NCBI GenBank assembly: GCA_003150615.1
Contig: QALN01000009.1
Coordinates: 124,001 to 188,000, forward strand
Length of the DNA: 64,000 bases
From: Flavobacteriales bacterium
GTDB taxonomy: Bacteria > Bacteroidota > Bacteroidia > Flavobacteriales > UBA1820
Reading direction: 5' to 3'
The notes under the pieces were generated by a model. It saw nothing but the letters and a program-made list of their open reading frames with translations, searched no databases and was not told where the DNA came from. Shown in pieces: positions 10,157 to 20,578 of this stretch; the first letter of the stretch is position 1, and each line of letters opens with the position of its first letter. The position numbers were made by a program, and so were the translations under genes.

Positions 10157-10236
10157 ATCTGAAAATAAATTTCCGTTCCGCCGATATTACCCTTTTTGCA
10201 TCTGAAATAAATTTCTGTTCTGCCGGTATTGTCCGG
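10157..10236 (+). repeat. Tandem copies of a dispersed palindromic repeat between nuoB and nuoCD
   Basis: Two direct copies, starting at 10157 and 10200, share ATCTGAAA(A)TAAATTTCYGTTCYGCCG; the second continues into the small palindrome CCGGTATTGTCCGG. The same core (TTTCTGTTCYGCCG) occurs near 19.6, 37.0 and 45.5 kb. It lies in the 172-base gap inside the nuo operon. Confidence 0.65.
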
Positions 10237-10257
10237 CCTGCATATAAAACATAAAGT

Positions 10258-11886
10258 ATGAGCATAATACAGGATAAAATAAGTGCTATCGCCCCCGAAG
10301 CGATATTCACTCAAGGGCAGTACCCTACATTTACGGTACCGGCTGAAAAACTGCGCGAAGTGGCTCTCGAACTGCGTAACGACAGCGACTTGCTGTTCGA
10401 TTATATGGTCAGCCTTACCGGTGTGGATGAAGGTCCTGAAATCGGACTCGGCGTGGTATATCATCTGACTTCGTCCGTGCACAACCACTGGGTGGTTGTA
10501 AAAACATTCACCACGGACCGCGAAAATCCGCAACTGCCTACCGTATGCGACATATGGGGAACGGCCGAACTGAACGAACGCGAGGCTTACGATTTCCTCG
10601 GCATAAAGTTCATTGGTCATCCGGATATGCGCCGCCTTTTCCTCAGGCAGGATTTTAAGGGCTATCCCCTGCGCAAGGATTACGATCCTTCGCAGAATCC
10701 GCTTACACTTGAAAGCGAGGACGGCCAGGACACTACCGAAGAATATGTGAAAGACGCTTCCGGCAATACCGTGGAAGAGGAAAAAACGATATTCGGTAAG
10801 GAAGAATATGTGGTCAACATAGGCCCTCAGCATCCAGCTACGCACGGTGTGCTTCATTTCCGCGTATCGCTGGACGGCGAGATAATAAAGAAGATAGACG
10901 TAAACTGCGGCTATATACACCGTGGCATAGAAAAACTTAGCGAAACCAAAACGTATCCCCAGACATTGGCCTTTACCGACCGTTTGGACTACCTTTCGGC
11001 GCATATGAACCGCCACGCACTGTGCGACTGCATAGAAAAGGCTCTCGGCATCGAGGTGTCGGACCGCGTGAAGGTCATCCGCACTATCATGGACGAGCTT
11101 CAGCGCATAGACTCGCACCTTTTGTTCTACGCTACGTTCTGCATGGACTTCGGCGCGCTGACTGCGTTCTTTTACGGTTTCCGCGACCGCGAAAAAATAC
11201 TCGACATATTCGAATCGACCACCGGCGGCCGCCTTATCCAGAACTACAATACTATAGGCGGAGTACAAGCCGATATAGCCCCGGATTTCATACCCAAGGT
11301 AAAGGAATTCATAAAATACCTGCCTACGGTGCTTCCGGAGTATCATGCCATTTTCACAGGTAACGTCATAGCCCAGGAACGCATGAAAGGTATAGGCGTA
11401 CTTTCCCGCGATATGGCCATTTCGTATGGCGTTTCCGGTCCTTCCGGACGAGCTTCCGGCTGGGCTTGCGACGTGCGCAAAACGGATCCTTACGCAGCTT
11501 ACGACCGTGTTAAATTCAACGAGGTGATACGCCACGACGGCGACGTGTTCGGACGTTATATGGCGCGTATGGACGAGATAACCGAATCGCTCCATATAAT
11601 CGAACAGTTGATAGACAACATTCCGGAGGGGGATATACAGGTAAAAACCAAACCGGTGATAAAATTGCCGGAAGGTGATTATTTCTCGCACGTGGAAGCG
11701 GCGCGCGGGGATTTTGCCGTGTATATCGAATCCCGTGGGGACAAATATCCGTACCGTCTGAAGTTCCGCGCTACCGGCCTGCCGCAGATATCCGTGGTCG
11801 ACGCTCTTTCGCGTGGCTACAAAATAGCCGACCTTATAGCCATAGGTGCTTCGTTGGACTACGTGGTGCCGGATATCGACCGTTAA
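10258..11886 (+). CDS. nuoCD: NADH-quinone oxidoreductase subunits C and D, fused
   Basis: A 542-residue fusion of two peripheral-arm subunits. Residues about 1-150 form the 30-kDa NuoC domain (DIWGTAELNEREAYDFLGI, then FKGYPLRKDY). An acidic linker (about 152-183) leads into the 49-kDa NuoD domain, which begins GPQHPATHGVLHF near residue 186 and includes the histidine of GYIHRGIEK. NuoD lines the quinone pocket with NuoB. NuoCD fusion is known in several bacterial groups. A repeat-bearing gap of 172 bases separates it from nuoB. Confidence 0.95.
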   Translation: MSIIQDKISAIAPEAIFTQGQYPTFTVPAEKLREVALELRNDSDLLFDYMVSLTGVDEGPEIGLGVVYHLTSSVHNHWVVVKTFTTDRENPQLPTVCDIWGTAELNEREAYDFLGIKFIGHPDMRRLFLRQDFKGYPLRKDYDPSQNPLTLESEDGQDTTEEYVKDASGNTVEEEKTIFGKEEYVVNIGPQHPATHGVLHFRVSLDGEIIKKIDVNCGYIHRGIEKLSETKTYPQTLAFTDRLDYLSAHMNRHALCDCIEKALGIEVSDRVKVIRTIMDELQRIDSHLLFYATFCMDFGALTAFFYGFRDREKILDIFESTTGGRLIQNYNTIGGVQADIAPDFIPKVKEFIKYLPTVLPEYHAIFTGNVIAQERMKGIGVLSRDMAISYGVSGPSGRASGWACDVRKTDPYAAYDRVKFNEVIRHDGDVFGRYMARMDEITESLHIIEQLIDNIPEGDIQVKTKPVIKLPEGDYFSHVEAARGDFAVYIESRGDKYPYRLKFRATGLPQISVVDALSRGYKIADLIAIGASLDYVVPDIDR

Positions 11887-12002
11887 TACACCGCCTGCGA
11901 CCACGGTTGTGACGCAACCAATTGTGTAAACACGACGTTGCAGACGTGCAAAAGAGGAAAAAGTAAAAACCTAAAAGGGAAATAAATAACATAAATAACG
12001 AT

Positions 12003-13079
12003 ATGTTCGACTTTTCAATAGTAACAAGCTGGATAGACACCACTCTGAGGGACCTGATGCCGTCGTGGCTGGCCCTTACCGTGGAATTCGTCCTTATCGG
12101 AGTGGCCATACTGCTGCTTTACGCCGTGCTGGCGCTTATCCTGATATACATGGAGCGCCGTGTCTGCGGAGCGTTCCAGTGTCGTCTGGGACCGAACCGT
12201 GTGGGACCGAAGGGCGTGATACAGTCCGTGGCGGATATGATAAAAATGCTCATAAAGGAACTTATCACGATAGACCGTTCGGACCGTTTTCTGTTTATTT
12301 TGGCTCCGTTTATCGTGATAATGGCCTCTGTGCTGGCATTCAGCATGCTGCCGTTCGGCCGCGGGCTTCAGGTACTCGATTTCAACGTGGGTATTTTCTT
12401 CCTGTTGGCGGTTTCGGCTATGGGTGTTTTGGGTATCCTTTTGGCCGGTTGGGCTTCCAACAACAAATACTCCCTTATCGGAGCGATGCGAAGCGGCGCT
12501 CAGATGATAAGCTATGAATTGTCGATAGGCATATCGGTGCTTACGATAGTTATGTTCGCCGGTTCGATGCAGCTTTCCACAATAGTCGAAGGCCAAGCCG
12601 ACGGATGGTTTATATTCCGCGGACACATACCGGCCCTGATAGCTTTTGTGATATATCTTATAGCCGGTAATGCGGAAACCAACCGCGGACCGTTCGACCT
12701 TCCGGAGGCTGAGAGCGAGCTTACCGCAGGTTACCATACGGAATACTCCGGCATACAGTTCGGATTTTTCTACCTGGCCGAATACCTCAACCTGTTCATT
12801 GTTGCCGCTGTGGCTTCGACTTTGTTCCTGGGAGGGTGGATGCCGTTGCACATACCAGGCCTGGATGCGTTCAATGCCGTTATGGATTACATACCTTCGG
12901 TGGTGTGGTTCTTCGGTAAGACGTTCTTCATGATATTCGTGCTGATGTGGTTCAAGTGGACGTTCCCGCGCCTGCGTGTGGACCAGATACTTGCGCTGGA
13001 ATGGAAATACCTTCTGCCGATAGGCCTTTTCAACCTGATGCTGATGGCTGTGGTGGTGATATTCGGCCTGCATTTCTAA
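12003..13079 (+). CDS. nuoH: NADH-quinone oxidoreductase subunit H
   Basis: A 358-residue integral membrane subunit with about eight helices that forms part of the quinone chamber. Family motifs include [20 protein letters not shown] near residue 50, [24 protein letters not shown] and the C-terminal [13 protein letters not shown] 116-base gap after nuoCD contains only a small inverted repeat, GGTTG/CAACC, at 11905-11919. Confidence 0.96.
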   Translation: MFDFSIVTSWIDTTLRDLMPSWLALTVEFVLIGVAILLLYAVLALILIYMERRVCGAFQCRLGPNRVGPKGVIQSVADMIKMLIKELITIDRSDRFLFILAPFIVIMASVLAFSMLPFGRGLQVLDFNVGIFFLLAVSAMGVLGILLAGWASNNKYSLIGAMRSGAQMISYELSIGISVLTIVMFAGSMQLSTIVEGQADGWFIFRGHIPALIAFVIYLIAGNAETNRGPFDLPEAESELTAGYHTEYSGIQFGFFYLAEYLNLFIVAAVASTLFLGGWMPLHIPGLDAFNAVMDYIPSVVWFFGKTFFMIFVLMWFKWTFPRLRVDQILALEWKYLLPIGLFNLMLMAVVVIFGLHF

Positions 13080-13106
13080 ACAAAGACATAAAAGAGAGAG
13101 AATACG

Positions 13107-13622
13107 ATGGGTTTTAAAAATTACATAATCTCGACATGCAAAGGGGTGGCGTCGCTGCTCACGGGGCTGAAGACGTCCATAACAGTCTTTTTCCGCAAAA
13201 AGACTACCGAGCAGTATCCCGAAAACCGCGCAACGCTCAAAATATCCGATCGTTTCCGCGGGGTGCTGTATATGCCGCTTAAGGAAGACGGTTCATCCAA
13301 ATGCGTAGGCTGCGGAATATGCCAGAACGCATGTCCCAACGGTACTATTACGGTAATAACAAAAAGCGAAGTCAATCCCGAAACGGGCAAGGCCAAAAAA
13401 GTGCTCGACGAGTACATATACGACCTGGGCAGCTGTACATTCTGCCAGTTGTGCGTCACGTCCTGCCCTTACGATGCGATAGAATTCGAAAACGAGTTCG
13501 AGAACGCCGTGTTCAACCGCACTAAACTCATAATGCGCCTGAATCCGGTTTTGCCTGAAAAACCGGCTGAGCCCAAGGCTGAGGCTCCCGCAACAACGGA
13601 AAACGAACCCGAAAACAAATAA
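13107..13622 (+). CDS. nuoI: NADH-quinone oxidoreductase subunit I
   Basis: A 171-residue ferredoxin-like subunit that carries two 4Fe-4S clusters passing electrons to NuoB. Both motifs are present: CVGCGICQNACP and CTFCQLCVTSCP. Without NuoEFG in the operon, this subunit is the likely entry point for electrons from ferredoxin (inference). The C-terminus is rich in Pro, Glu and Ala and probably disordered. Confidence 0.95.
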   Translation: MGFKNYIISTCKGVASLLTGLKTSITVFFRKKTTEQYPENRATLKISDRFRGVLYMPLKEDGSSKCVGCGICQNACPNGTITVITKSEVNPETGKAKKVLDEYIYDLGSCTFCQLCVTSCPYDAIEFENEFENAVFNRTKLIMRLNPVLPEKPAEPKAEAPATTENEPENK

Positions 13623-13630
13623 CACAGACG

Positions 13631-14140
13631 ATGGAAATTACACCGAAATTTATAGTATTCGCCGTCTTGGCGCTGATTATCGTAGTGTTTTCGATAATGA
13701 CGGTAACATCCCGCCGAATATTGCGCGCGGCCACTTACCTGCTGTTCGTGCTTTTCGCCACGGCGGCCCTTTACATACAACTCGACTACCAGTTCTTAGG
13801 CGCGGTGCAGCTGACCATTTACGCCGGAGGTATCATAGTTCTTTACGTGTTCTCGATACTTCTGACCAGCGGAGTCGGCGAAAAGACCGACAAGCCGGAA
13901 ATGAAGAAAGTACTCCCGGCGGTTGTGGCTTCCCTTGGCGGGTTGGCTCTGGCGGGTTGGCTGATATTCACTCAGAAGTTCGTGCCTGAGGATTTCAGCA
14001 ATGTGGACCCTGACATGAAGCTCGTGGGCATGTTCCTTATGAGCCCTTACAAATACGGATACATACTGCCTTTCGAGGTGATAAGCGTCTTCCTTCTGGC
14101 GTGCATCGTGGGCGGCATATTAATAGCTAGAAAACGATAG
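13631..14140 (+). CDS. nuoJ: NADH-quinone oxidoreductase subunit J
   Basis: A 169-residue membrane subunit with about five helices. The conserved third-helix region appears as LDYQFLGAVQLTIYAGGIIVLYVFSILL. It is part of the proton-translocating chain linking NuoH to the antiporter-like subunits. Eight bases separate it from nuoI and five from nuoK. Confidence 0.94.
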   Translation: MEITPKFIVFAVLALIIVVFSIMTVTSRRILRAATYLLFVLFATAALYIQLDYQFLGAVQLTIYAGGIIVLYVFSILLTSGVGEKTDKPEMKKVLPAVVASLGGLALAGWLIFTQKFVPEDFSNVDPDMKLVGMFLMSPYKYGYILPFEVISVFLLACIVGGILIARKR

Positions 14141-14145
14141 GACAA

Positions 14146-14457
14146 ATGGAAATACCAATGCAATTTTACCTCTTCGTAGGCGCCGTGATGTTCTTTGCCG
14201 GCATTTACGGCTTTATAACGCGCCGCAACCTGCTTGCTATACTCATATCGCTGGAGTTGATACTCAATGCTGTGAATATCAATTTCGTGGTCTTCAACCG
14301 TTATCTCTACCCGGATGCGCTGGAAGGGTATTTCTTTACCCTGTTCACCATAGGCGTGGCTGCCGGCGAAACGGCCGTAGCCATAGCGATAATAATAAAT
14401 ATATACCGCAACCTCAAGAATATCAAGGCTGAAAACCTCGATTCGATGAAGTTTTAA
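14146..14457 (+). CDS. nuoK: NADH-quinone oxidoreductase subunit K
   Basis: A 103-residue three-helix membrane subunit. It shows the conserved acidic residue in LLAILISLELILNAVNINFV and the second in AAGETAVAIAI, both needed for proton pumping in this family. A second ATG at 14158 would remove four residues; the spacing does not decide between them. Confidence 0.94.
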   Translation: MEIPMQFYLFVGAVMFFAGIYGFITRRNLLAILISLELILNAVNINFVVFNRYLYPDALEGYFFTLFTIGVAAGETAVAIAIIINIYRNLKNIKAENLDSMKF

Positions 14458-14484
14458 CCCGCCCCGGAAAAAAAGACATAAAAA

Positions 14485-16389
14485 ATGGAATACTCGATAT
14501 ACGTACTTCTGCTCCCTATGCTGATGTTCCTTCTGATAGGGCTTACGCAGAGCAAGCTCAAAGGTCAGACGGCAGGATTGATAGGGACCCTGGCCATGAC
14601 GGTGACAACGCTCGTGGCTTATTACGTCGCGTACCAATATTTCACAACGCAGAAAATAGACGGAGTTTACGGTAAAGTAGTGGAATACAACTGGGTGTGG
14701 TTGCAGTTCACCGAGAATCTGCACATAGACCTGGGCGTCCTCCTCGATCCTATATCGTGCATGATGCTGGTTGTGATAACCACCGTATCGCTGATGGTAC
14801 ACATTTACAGTCTGGGCTATATGAAAGGCGAGCGGGGTTTTGCGCGTTACTACGCTTTCCTCTCGCTGTTCACGTTCTCGATGCTCGGTCTGGTAGTTGC
14901 CACCAACATATTCCAGATGTACATATTCTGGGAGCTTGTAGGTGTGTCCTCGTACCTTCTTATCGGTTTTTACTACACCAAACCGGCGGCTATCGCAGCA
15001 TCGAAAAAAGCGTTTATCGTCACGCGTTTCGCTGACTTAGGCTTCCTTATCGGCATACTGGTGCTTTCGTTCTACTCGCAGACTTTCGACTTTGTGGGAC
15101 TGACAACTCCTAACGGCGGTGCGCTCAGTTCGGCCGCAGGCGTTTCGTTCCTGGGAATATCGGCAGCTGCCTGGGCGCTCGGACTGATATTCATAGGCGG
15201 CGCGGGTAAATCGGCAATGTTCCCGCTGCATATATGGCTTCCCGACGCGATGGAGGGCCCGACTCCTGTTTCGGCCCTTATACATGCGGCCACTATGGTC
15301 GTAGCCGGGGTGTTCCTCGTTGCGAGACTTTTCCCTTTGTATATCGAAGCAGCTCCGCAACTTCTTCCGTACATAGCTTACGTGGGGGCGTTTACTTCGC
15401 TCTTTGCAGCGATAATAGCGTGTGTCCAGTCGGATATCAAACGCGTACTCGCTTTCTCGACCATCTCCCAGATAGGTTTTATGATGGTGGCTCTGGGTGT
15501 TTCCGGTTACGGAGGTCATGACGGACTGGGTTATGTGGCTTCGATGTGGCATCTTTTCACACACGCGATGTTCAAGGCGCTGTTGTTCCTCGGAGCCGGA
15601 GCCGTGATACACGCCGTTCATTCAAATGAAATGGAACATATGGGTGGGCTGCGCAAATTCATGCCTTTCACTCACATAACATTCCTGGTAGCGTGTCTGG
15701 CCATAGCGGGCATACCTCCGTTCTCCGGGTTCTATTCCAAAGACGAAATACTTTCCGCTACGTATATGTTCAGTCCGGTATTGTTCGGACTGATGGCTGC
15801 CATAGCCGGTCTTACGGCGTTCTACATGTTCCGTCTGTATTTCCGAATATTCTGGAGCACGCCTACCGATACTTCTCATGCCACTCCGCACGAAGCGCCT
15901 AAGGTTATGTATCTTCCGCTGGTGCTTTTGGCCGTTGTTACGCTTTTCGCAGGGTTTATACCTTTCGGAGAGTTCGTAACGAGCGACGGCGCCGATTACC
16001 ACGTGCATATAAACTGGGCGATAGGCGGGCCGAGCATAGCCATAGCGGCTGCCGGTATAGGTATCGCAATGTTCATGTACTTTAAGGAAAAATCGAAACC
16101 GGTGGTGGACCTTCAGCATAGAAATACCCTTTACCGGGCGGCTTACCGCCGTTTTTATATAGACGAGGTTTATATGTTCATAACCAAGAAAATTATCTTC
16201 AACTGCGTGTCGAAGCCTATCGCATGGTTCGACCGCCATGTTGTGGACGGTTTTATGAACTCGCTGGCGTGGGGGGCAAACAAGGCTTCCGACGACATAA
16301 AAGGACTCCAGTCCGGACAGGTGCAACAGTACGCCTACGTATTCGTGCTGGGCGCCCTGGTTCTGGCCTTTATCGCGATTATGCTGTAA
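14485..16389 (+). CDS. nuoL: NADH-quinone oxidoreductase subunit L
   Basis: A 634-residue antiporter-like proton-pumping subunit with 14 or more helices and a long C-terminal lateral helix region. Visible motifs are the FWELVGVSSYLLIGF segment with its key glutamate, GGAGKSAMFPLHIWLPDAMEGPTPVSALIHAATMV with conserved lysine and histidine (quoted in two overlapping parts: GGAGKSAMFPLHIWLPDAM and EGPTPVSALIHAATMV), and SDIKRVLAFSTISQIG. Length matches NuoL rather than MrpA, and the operon context confirms it. Confidence 0.96.
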   Translation: MEYSIYVLLLPMLMFLLIGLTQSKLKGQTAGLIGTLAMTVTTLVAYYVAYQYFTTQKIDGVYGKVVEYNWVWLQFTENLHIDLGVLLDPISCMMLVVITTVSLMVHIYSLGYMKGERGFARYYAFLSLFTFSMLGLVVATNIFQMYIFWELVGVSSYLLIGFYYTKPAAIAASKKAFIVTRFADLGFLIGILVLSFYSQTFDFVGLTTPNGGALSSAAGVSFLGISAAAWALGLIFIGGAGKSAMFPLHIWLPDAMEGPTPVSALIHAATMVVAGVFLVARLFPLYIEAAPQLLPYIAYVGAFTSLFAAIIACVQSDIKRVLAFSTISQIGFMMVALGVSGYGGHDGLGYVASMWHLFTHAMFKALLFLGAGAVIHAVHSNEMEHMGGLRKFMPFTHITFLVACLAIAGIPPFSGFYSKDEILSATYMFSPVLFGLMAAIAGLTAFYMFRLYFRIFWSTPTDTSHATPHEAPKVMYLPLVLLAVVTLFAGFIPFGEFVTSDGADYHVHINWAIGGPSIAIAAAGIGIAMFMYFKEKSKPVVDLQHRNTLYRAAYRRFYIDEVYMFITKKIIFNCVSKPIAWFDRHVVDGFMNSLAWGANKASDDIKGLQSGQVQQYAYVFVLGALVLAFIAIML

Positions 16390-16426
16390 ATGAAATATTA
16401 AGAATAGTATAAAAGACACATATATT

Positions 16427-17920
16427 ATGAATTTCCTTTCCCTTTTTGTTCTCATACCCCTGTTGATGCTTCTGGCCCTGGTGGTATGCCGCAACATAAA
16501 ACAGGTACATACCGTGTCGGTAGTCGGTTCGGGAGCCATACTGGTTCTTTCGGCATACCTGGTGTTCGCTTTCCTGGGAGAACGCGCCGCGGGCAACGAC
16601 GCCGAAATGCTCTACACGGACAGCGTAATGTGGTTTGCGCCTTTGAATATACACTATGCCGTGGGCGTAGACGGTATTTCGGTGGCCATGCTCCTGCTCT
16701 CGGCCATAATACTTTTTACCGGCGTATTCGCTTCATGGACCATAGAAAACCAGACCAAGGAATACTACATGTGGCTTATCCTGCTTTCGCTGGGCGTGTT
16801 CGGCTTCTTCATATCGATAGACCTGTTCACGATGTTCATGTTCTATGAGATAGCCCTTATCCCGATGTATTTGCTGATAGGCATATGGGGTTCCGGCGGA
16901 AAGGAATACGCAGCCATGAAACTTACGCTGATGCTCATGGGCGGTTCTGCATTCCTTCTGGTGGGAATATTGGGGATATACTACCACTCGGCTCCCGAAG
17001 GCGGCCTTTATACTATGAACATACTGGAAATATCCAAGGTGATGATACCTATGGATGCGCAAAGGTTGTTTTTCCCGCTTACATTCGTGGGCTTCGGCGT
17101 GCTGGGAGCTATGTTCCCGTTCCATACGTGGAGTCCCGACGGTCACGCTTCGGCGCCTACCGCCGTATCGATGCTGCACGCAGGGGTGCTGATGAAACTC
17201 GGAGGGTACGGATGTTTCCGTGTCGCTATATTCCTGATGCCTCAGGCGGCAAACGAGTTGTCGTGGATATTCATAATACTGACAGGTATAAGCGTCGTTT
17301 ACGGGGCTTTCGGTGCGATAGTTCAGAAAGACCTCAAGTATATAAACGCATATTCGTCGGTGAGCCACTGCGGCCTGGTGCTTTTCGCCATTCTGATGCT
17401 CAATCAGACGGCCATGACCGGAGCTGTGATGCAGATGCTTTCGCACGGGCTTATGACGGCGTTGTTCTTTGCCCTTATAGGTATGATATACGGCCGCACG
17501 CATACACGTGACATACGCGAGATGAGCGGCCTTATGAAAGTGATGCCTTTTCTTGCCGTATGTTACGTGATAGCCGGTCTGGCATCCCTCGGTCTTCCGG
17601 GGCTGTCCGGTTTCGTAGCCGAAATGACGGTATTCGTGGGCGCATGGGAACATCAGGATATGTTCCATCGCGTGTTTACCGTAATAGCTTGCTGTTCGAT
17701 AGTGATTACGGCGGTGTATATCCTGCGTGTAGTAGGTAAGATATTGTACGGCGAGGTGGAAAATAAGCATCACCTCGAACTGGGCGACGCCAAGTGGCAC
17801 GAGCGCTTCCCTGTGGTGATACTCATAGTTGTCATAGCCGGAATAGGTATGGCTCCGCTGTGGATATCGAACATGATAGGCGACAGCCTCAATCCGATAA
17901 TAGAACAGTTAGCCAAATAA
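16427..17920 (+). CDS. nuoM: NADH-quinone oxidoreductase subunit M
   Basis: A 497-residue antiporter-like proton-pumping subunit. It has the FYEIALIPMYLLIGIWG segment with the conserved glutamate, FPFHTWSPDGHASAPTAVS, and LHAGVLMKLGGYG with the conserved lysine. It is the middle of three homologous pumps (L, M, N). Confidence 0.96.
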   Translation: MNFLSLFVLIPLLMLLALVVCRNIKQVHTVSVVGSGAILVLSAYLVFAFLGERAAGNDAEMLYTDSVMWFAPLNIHYAVGVDGISVAMLLLSAIILFTGVFASWTIENQTKEYYMWLILLSLGVFGFFISIDLFTMFMFYEIALIPMYLLIGIWGSGGKEYAAMKLTLMLMGGSAFLLVGILGIYYHSAPEGGLYTMNILEISKVMIPMDAQRLFFPLTFVGFGVLGAMFPFHTWSPDGHASAPTAVSMLHAGVLMKLGGYGCFRVAIFLMPQAANELSWIFIILTGISVVYGAFGAIVQKDLKYINAYSSVSHCGLVLFAILMLNQTAMTGAVMQMLSHGLMTALFFALIGMIYGRTHTRDIREMSGLMKVMPFLAVCYVIAGLASLGLPGLSGFVAEMTVFVGAWEHQDMFHRVFTVIACCSIVITAVYILRVVGKILYGEVENKHHLELGDAKWHERFPVVILIVVIAGIGMAPLWISNMIGDSLNPIIEQLAK

Positions 17921-17958
17921 AGAGAGAGATACGAATACACACATACCATATATAAAAA

Positions 17959-19386
17959 ATGATGGATTTCAACAGCATACTCACATTCCTCAGGCCTGAG
18001 TTGTCGCTTCTGGCGGTGATAATAATACTGCTGCTCTACGACCTTTGCGCATCAGAGAAGGGGAAAAAGCATTTCCAGACCGTAGCTTATGTGCTTTTCG
18101 GAGCACATACGCTGTGGAGTTTCTGCCTGGTCCCGGACGGGGAACTTTTCGGCGGAATGTTCGTAACGTCCAAGATGGCTTCGCTGGTAAAAGCGATACT
18201 GAGCGTGGCAACGTTCATCGTATTGCTCCAGGCCAACAATTCTCTTAAAAAAGAGGATTCTTCGTTCAAGACGGGGGAATTCTACATGTTGACGCTTTCC
18301 ACGCTGTTCGGCATGTACATAATGATTTCTTCGGGTAATTTCCTGATATTCTATCTCGGACTTGAAACGGCATCGATACCGATGGCATGTCTGGCCGCAT
18401 TCGACAAATACAAACATAACAGCGCCGAAGCCGGAGCCAAGTACATACTTACGGCAGCCCTTTCTTCGGGCGTGATGCTGTACGGCATATCGATGATATA
18501 CGGTACTTGCGGCACAGTTTATTTCGAAGATATACCGTTCCTTCTGGATATGAGCGCGCTTCAGGTATTCGGAGTGGTGCTGTTCATGGCAGGTATGGGC
18601 TTTAAGATATCGCTTGTGCCTTTCCACCTGTGGACTGCCGACGTTTATCAGGGCGCTCCGACGCCGGTTACGGCATACCTTTCGGTGGTGTCCAAAGGGG
18701 CCGCTTCGTTCGTGTTCATGGTCGTGCTCTTCAAGGTGTTCGCCCCGATGGCAGCCGTATGGCGCGATCTTCTGTACGGAATAATAATCGTGACAATAAC
18801 CGTTGCAAACCTCTTTGCAATACGTCAGAACAATATCAAGCGCTTTTTCGCTTTTTCGTCCATATCTCAGGCAGGTTACATAATGCTGGCGGTAATGGCA
18901 GGTACGGCGCAGGGTATGACTTCGCTCGTTTACTACGTTCTTATATACGTATTGTCAAACCTGGCTGCATTCGGAGTTATTTCTGCCATAGAGGACCGTA
19001 CGGGCAAAGTCCATATTTCCGATTACAATGGGCTTTATTCCACCAATCCGCGTCTGGCAATAGCGATGATGCTTGCGCTGTTCTCATTGGGCGGCATACC
19101 TCCGTTCGCCGGTTTCTTCAGCAAGTTTTTCATATTTGCCGCTGCCGCATCGCAGGGGTATTACATACTTGTGTTGATAGCTTTGGTGAATACCGTCATA
19201 TCCCTGTACTATTACCTTCTCGTGGTCAAGGCCATGTTCATCAACAAGAGCGAGGCTCCGGTGCCGTATTTCAAGTCGGACAGCCCTGTTAAGCTCAGTC
19301 TGGTAATATGTATAGCAGGTGTGTTCCTGGCCGGTATAGCCAGCTGTATATATGACGGAATAAGCGCATTCGGATTCGGAATGTAA
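17959..19386 (+). CDS. nuoN: NADH-quinone oxidoreductase subunit N
   Basis: A 475-residue antiporter-like proton-pumping subunit, last gene of the operon. It has [18 protein letters not shown] with the conserved glutamate, [22 protein letters not shown] (quoted here as [11 protein letters not shown] and [11 protein letters not shown]), and [15 protein letters not shown]. No nuoE, nuoF or nuoG follows. Confidence 0.96.
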   Translation: MMDFNSILTFLRPELSLLAVIIILLLYDLCASEKGKKHFQTVAYVLFGAHTLWSFCLVPDGELFGGMFVTSKMASLVKAILSVATFIVLLQANNSLKKEDSSFKTGEFYMLTLSTLFGMYIMISSGNFLIFYLGLETASIPMACLAAFDKYKHNSAEAGAKYILTAALSSGVMLYGISMIYGTCGTVYFEDIPFLLDMSALQVFGVVLFMAGMGFKISLVPFHLWTADVYQGAPTPVTAYLSVVSKGAASFVFMVVLFKVFAPMAAVWRDLLYGIIIVTITVANLFAIRQNNIKRFFAFSSISQAGYIMLAVMAGTAQGMTSLVYYVLIYVLSNLAAFGVISAIEDRTGKVHISDYNGLYSTNPRLAIAMMLALFSLGGIPPFAGFFSKFFIFAAAASQGYYILVLIALVNTVISLYYYLLVVKAMFINKSEAPVPYFKSDSPVKLSLVICIAGVFLAGIASCIYDGISAFGFGM

Positions 19387-19556
19387 AACGTTTTTTGCAT
19401 TACGGCCGAAACAACGGATGTCTTTCCGGCTGTCTTTGATAAATTGCCTGTTGGTACAGCCCGTTTAGGAATGACTTGCCGTATAGTTTGCGCCTGGCGG
19501 ATTATGCTTGCAAAAAAGATTTCTTCATAGGTGTAGCCGGCGGTATTGCCGGCATG

Positions 19557-19592
19557 AAAAAACCCCTTCATGCGTGCGAAGGGGTTTTTTAA
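19557..19592 (+). terminator. Intrinsic terminator after the nuo operon
   Basis: A 13-bp stem AAAAAACCCCTTC/GAAGGGGTTTTTT with an 8-base loop. The A-run upstream and T-run downstream mean it could act on both strands. It sits 170 bases past nuoN; the stretch 19387-19556 shows nothing else recognisable. Confidence 0.85.
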
Positions 19593-19607
19593 ATTTGCGA
19601 TAGTATT

Positions 19608-19687
19608 GGCCGGGTGCTCCCGGTTGAACAGAAATAAACAACCTGTGTTAAATATCTAACGGGCTCTGCCCGCGGCAGAGTGTTGCA
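19608..19687 (-). repeat. Copy of the dispersed palindromic repeat
   Basis: On the minus strand this reads GCAACACTCTGCCGCGGGCA, AGCCCGTTAGATATTTAACA, a short spacer, TGTTTATTTCTGTTC, then ACCGGGAGCACCCGG. It matches the copy at 36942-37000 over about 60 bases, including the flanking GCAACACTCTGCC. Confidence 0.75.
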
Positions 19688-19705
19688 TGTAAAATAGTTT
19701 GTGAT

Positions 19706-20416
19706 ATGACATTCATAATAATAGTAGCGATAATACTGTATTTCCTATTCAGGAATTCCTCTGTGAAGTTTTACAGCAATACTTCCGGTATTCCGCATGG
19801 TTTCACATACGATGATATAGATGTGCGCATATTGGCGCTTTCTTCTGCTGTGATAAAAGCCGACGGACATATAAGCCCGGAGGAAATAGGATTCGTACGG
19901 CGGTCTTTCATTTCGCAGTACGGGCAGATGCGGGCAGAACGCGCATTTGCGAATTTCAAATCGTTCCCGAACAAAAATTCAGTGGAACATATATGCCGCG
20001 AACTTCATTTCACTCTGAGTTACGATTCCAGGCAAAGCATACTCGTATTCCTCTTTCATGTGGCATCGGCCGACGGCAATATATCCGACCGTGAAGTGCG
20101 CACAATAGCTTCCATAGCATCATGGCTGGGAATAGCGCAGCAGCATTTTTACCATATTTACACCGCATTTGCCCAAAACGCTTATTCCGCCGCAGGAAGC
20201 GCTTCCGAGCAGCCCTCGCGTAGTCCGTACGATGTTCTTGGGGTAGATGAAATGGCATCTGTGGAACAGATAAAGCAATCCTACCGCATATTGGTTAAAA
20301 AATACCACCCGGACCGGATGGTAAAATATCCCGAAGCGGAACAGAAAATAGCGCGCGAGAAATTCATCGAGATACAAAAGGCTTATGAAAGGCTGAAAAA
20401 GGAGCGTAATTTTTGA
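19706..20416 (+). CDS. TerB-like and J-domain protein (DjlA-like co-chaperone)
   Basis: A 236-residue protein. One N-terminal transmembrane helix (residues 1-14, FIIIVAIILYFLF) is followed by a TerB-type helical domain (about 35-140, with KADGHISPEE and SADGNISDREV acidic loops) and a C-terminal J domain (about 172-235) with an intact HPD in KKYHPDRM. This order matches DjlA, a membrane-anchored DnaK co-chaperone; the J domain would face the cytoplasm to stimulate DnaK. It stands alone between the nuo operon and a tRNA gene. The name djlA is not certain because many Bacteroidetes carry variants of this architecture. Confidence 0.82.
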   Translation: MTFIIIVAIILYFLFRNSSVKFYSNTSGIPHGFTYDDIDVRILALSSAVIKADGHISPEEIGFVRRSFISQYGQMRAERAFANFKSFPNKNSVEHICRELHFTLSYDSRQSILVFLFHVASADGNISDREVRTIASIASWLGIAQQHFYHIYTAFAQNAYSAAGSASEQPSRSPYDVLGVDEMASVEQIKQSYRILVKKYHPDRMVKYPEAEQKIAREKFIEIQKAYERLKKERNF

Positions 20417-20539
20417 TTTGCCGCAGTTTTGGGCTTTTATCGTATATTTCCCTGTACCAGGGAAAATACGTGTAAAAGATGCGGTTTATAAAAGGATTTA
20501 AAAAGTCGGGCAAATTTTTATCGTGTGCGAAATAATTAT

Positions 20540-20547
20540 TACCTTTG
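20540..20547 (+). promoter_or_regulatory. Probable promoter -7 element for tRNA-Ser
   Basis: TACCTTTG matches the consensus 31 bases before the tRNA; the -33 region (20515-20519) is a T-run. Confidence 0.55.
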
Positions 20548-20578
20548 CCCGCACAAGCCGGGTATTGCAAGGCTTCAA

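Noticed and set aside
10015-11904. A 629-codon minus-strand frame
   Set aside because: Antisense shadow of nuoCD and the upstream repeats; the receptor-like TEIYF repeats in it are just the translated DNA repeat.
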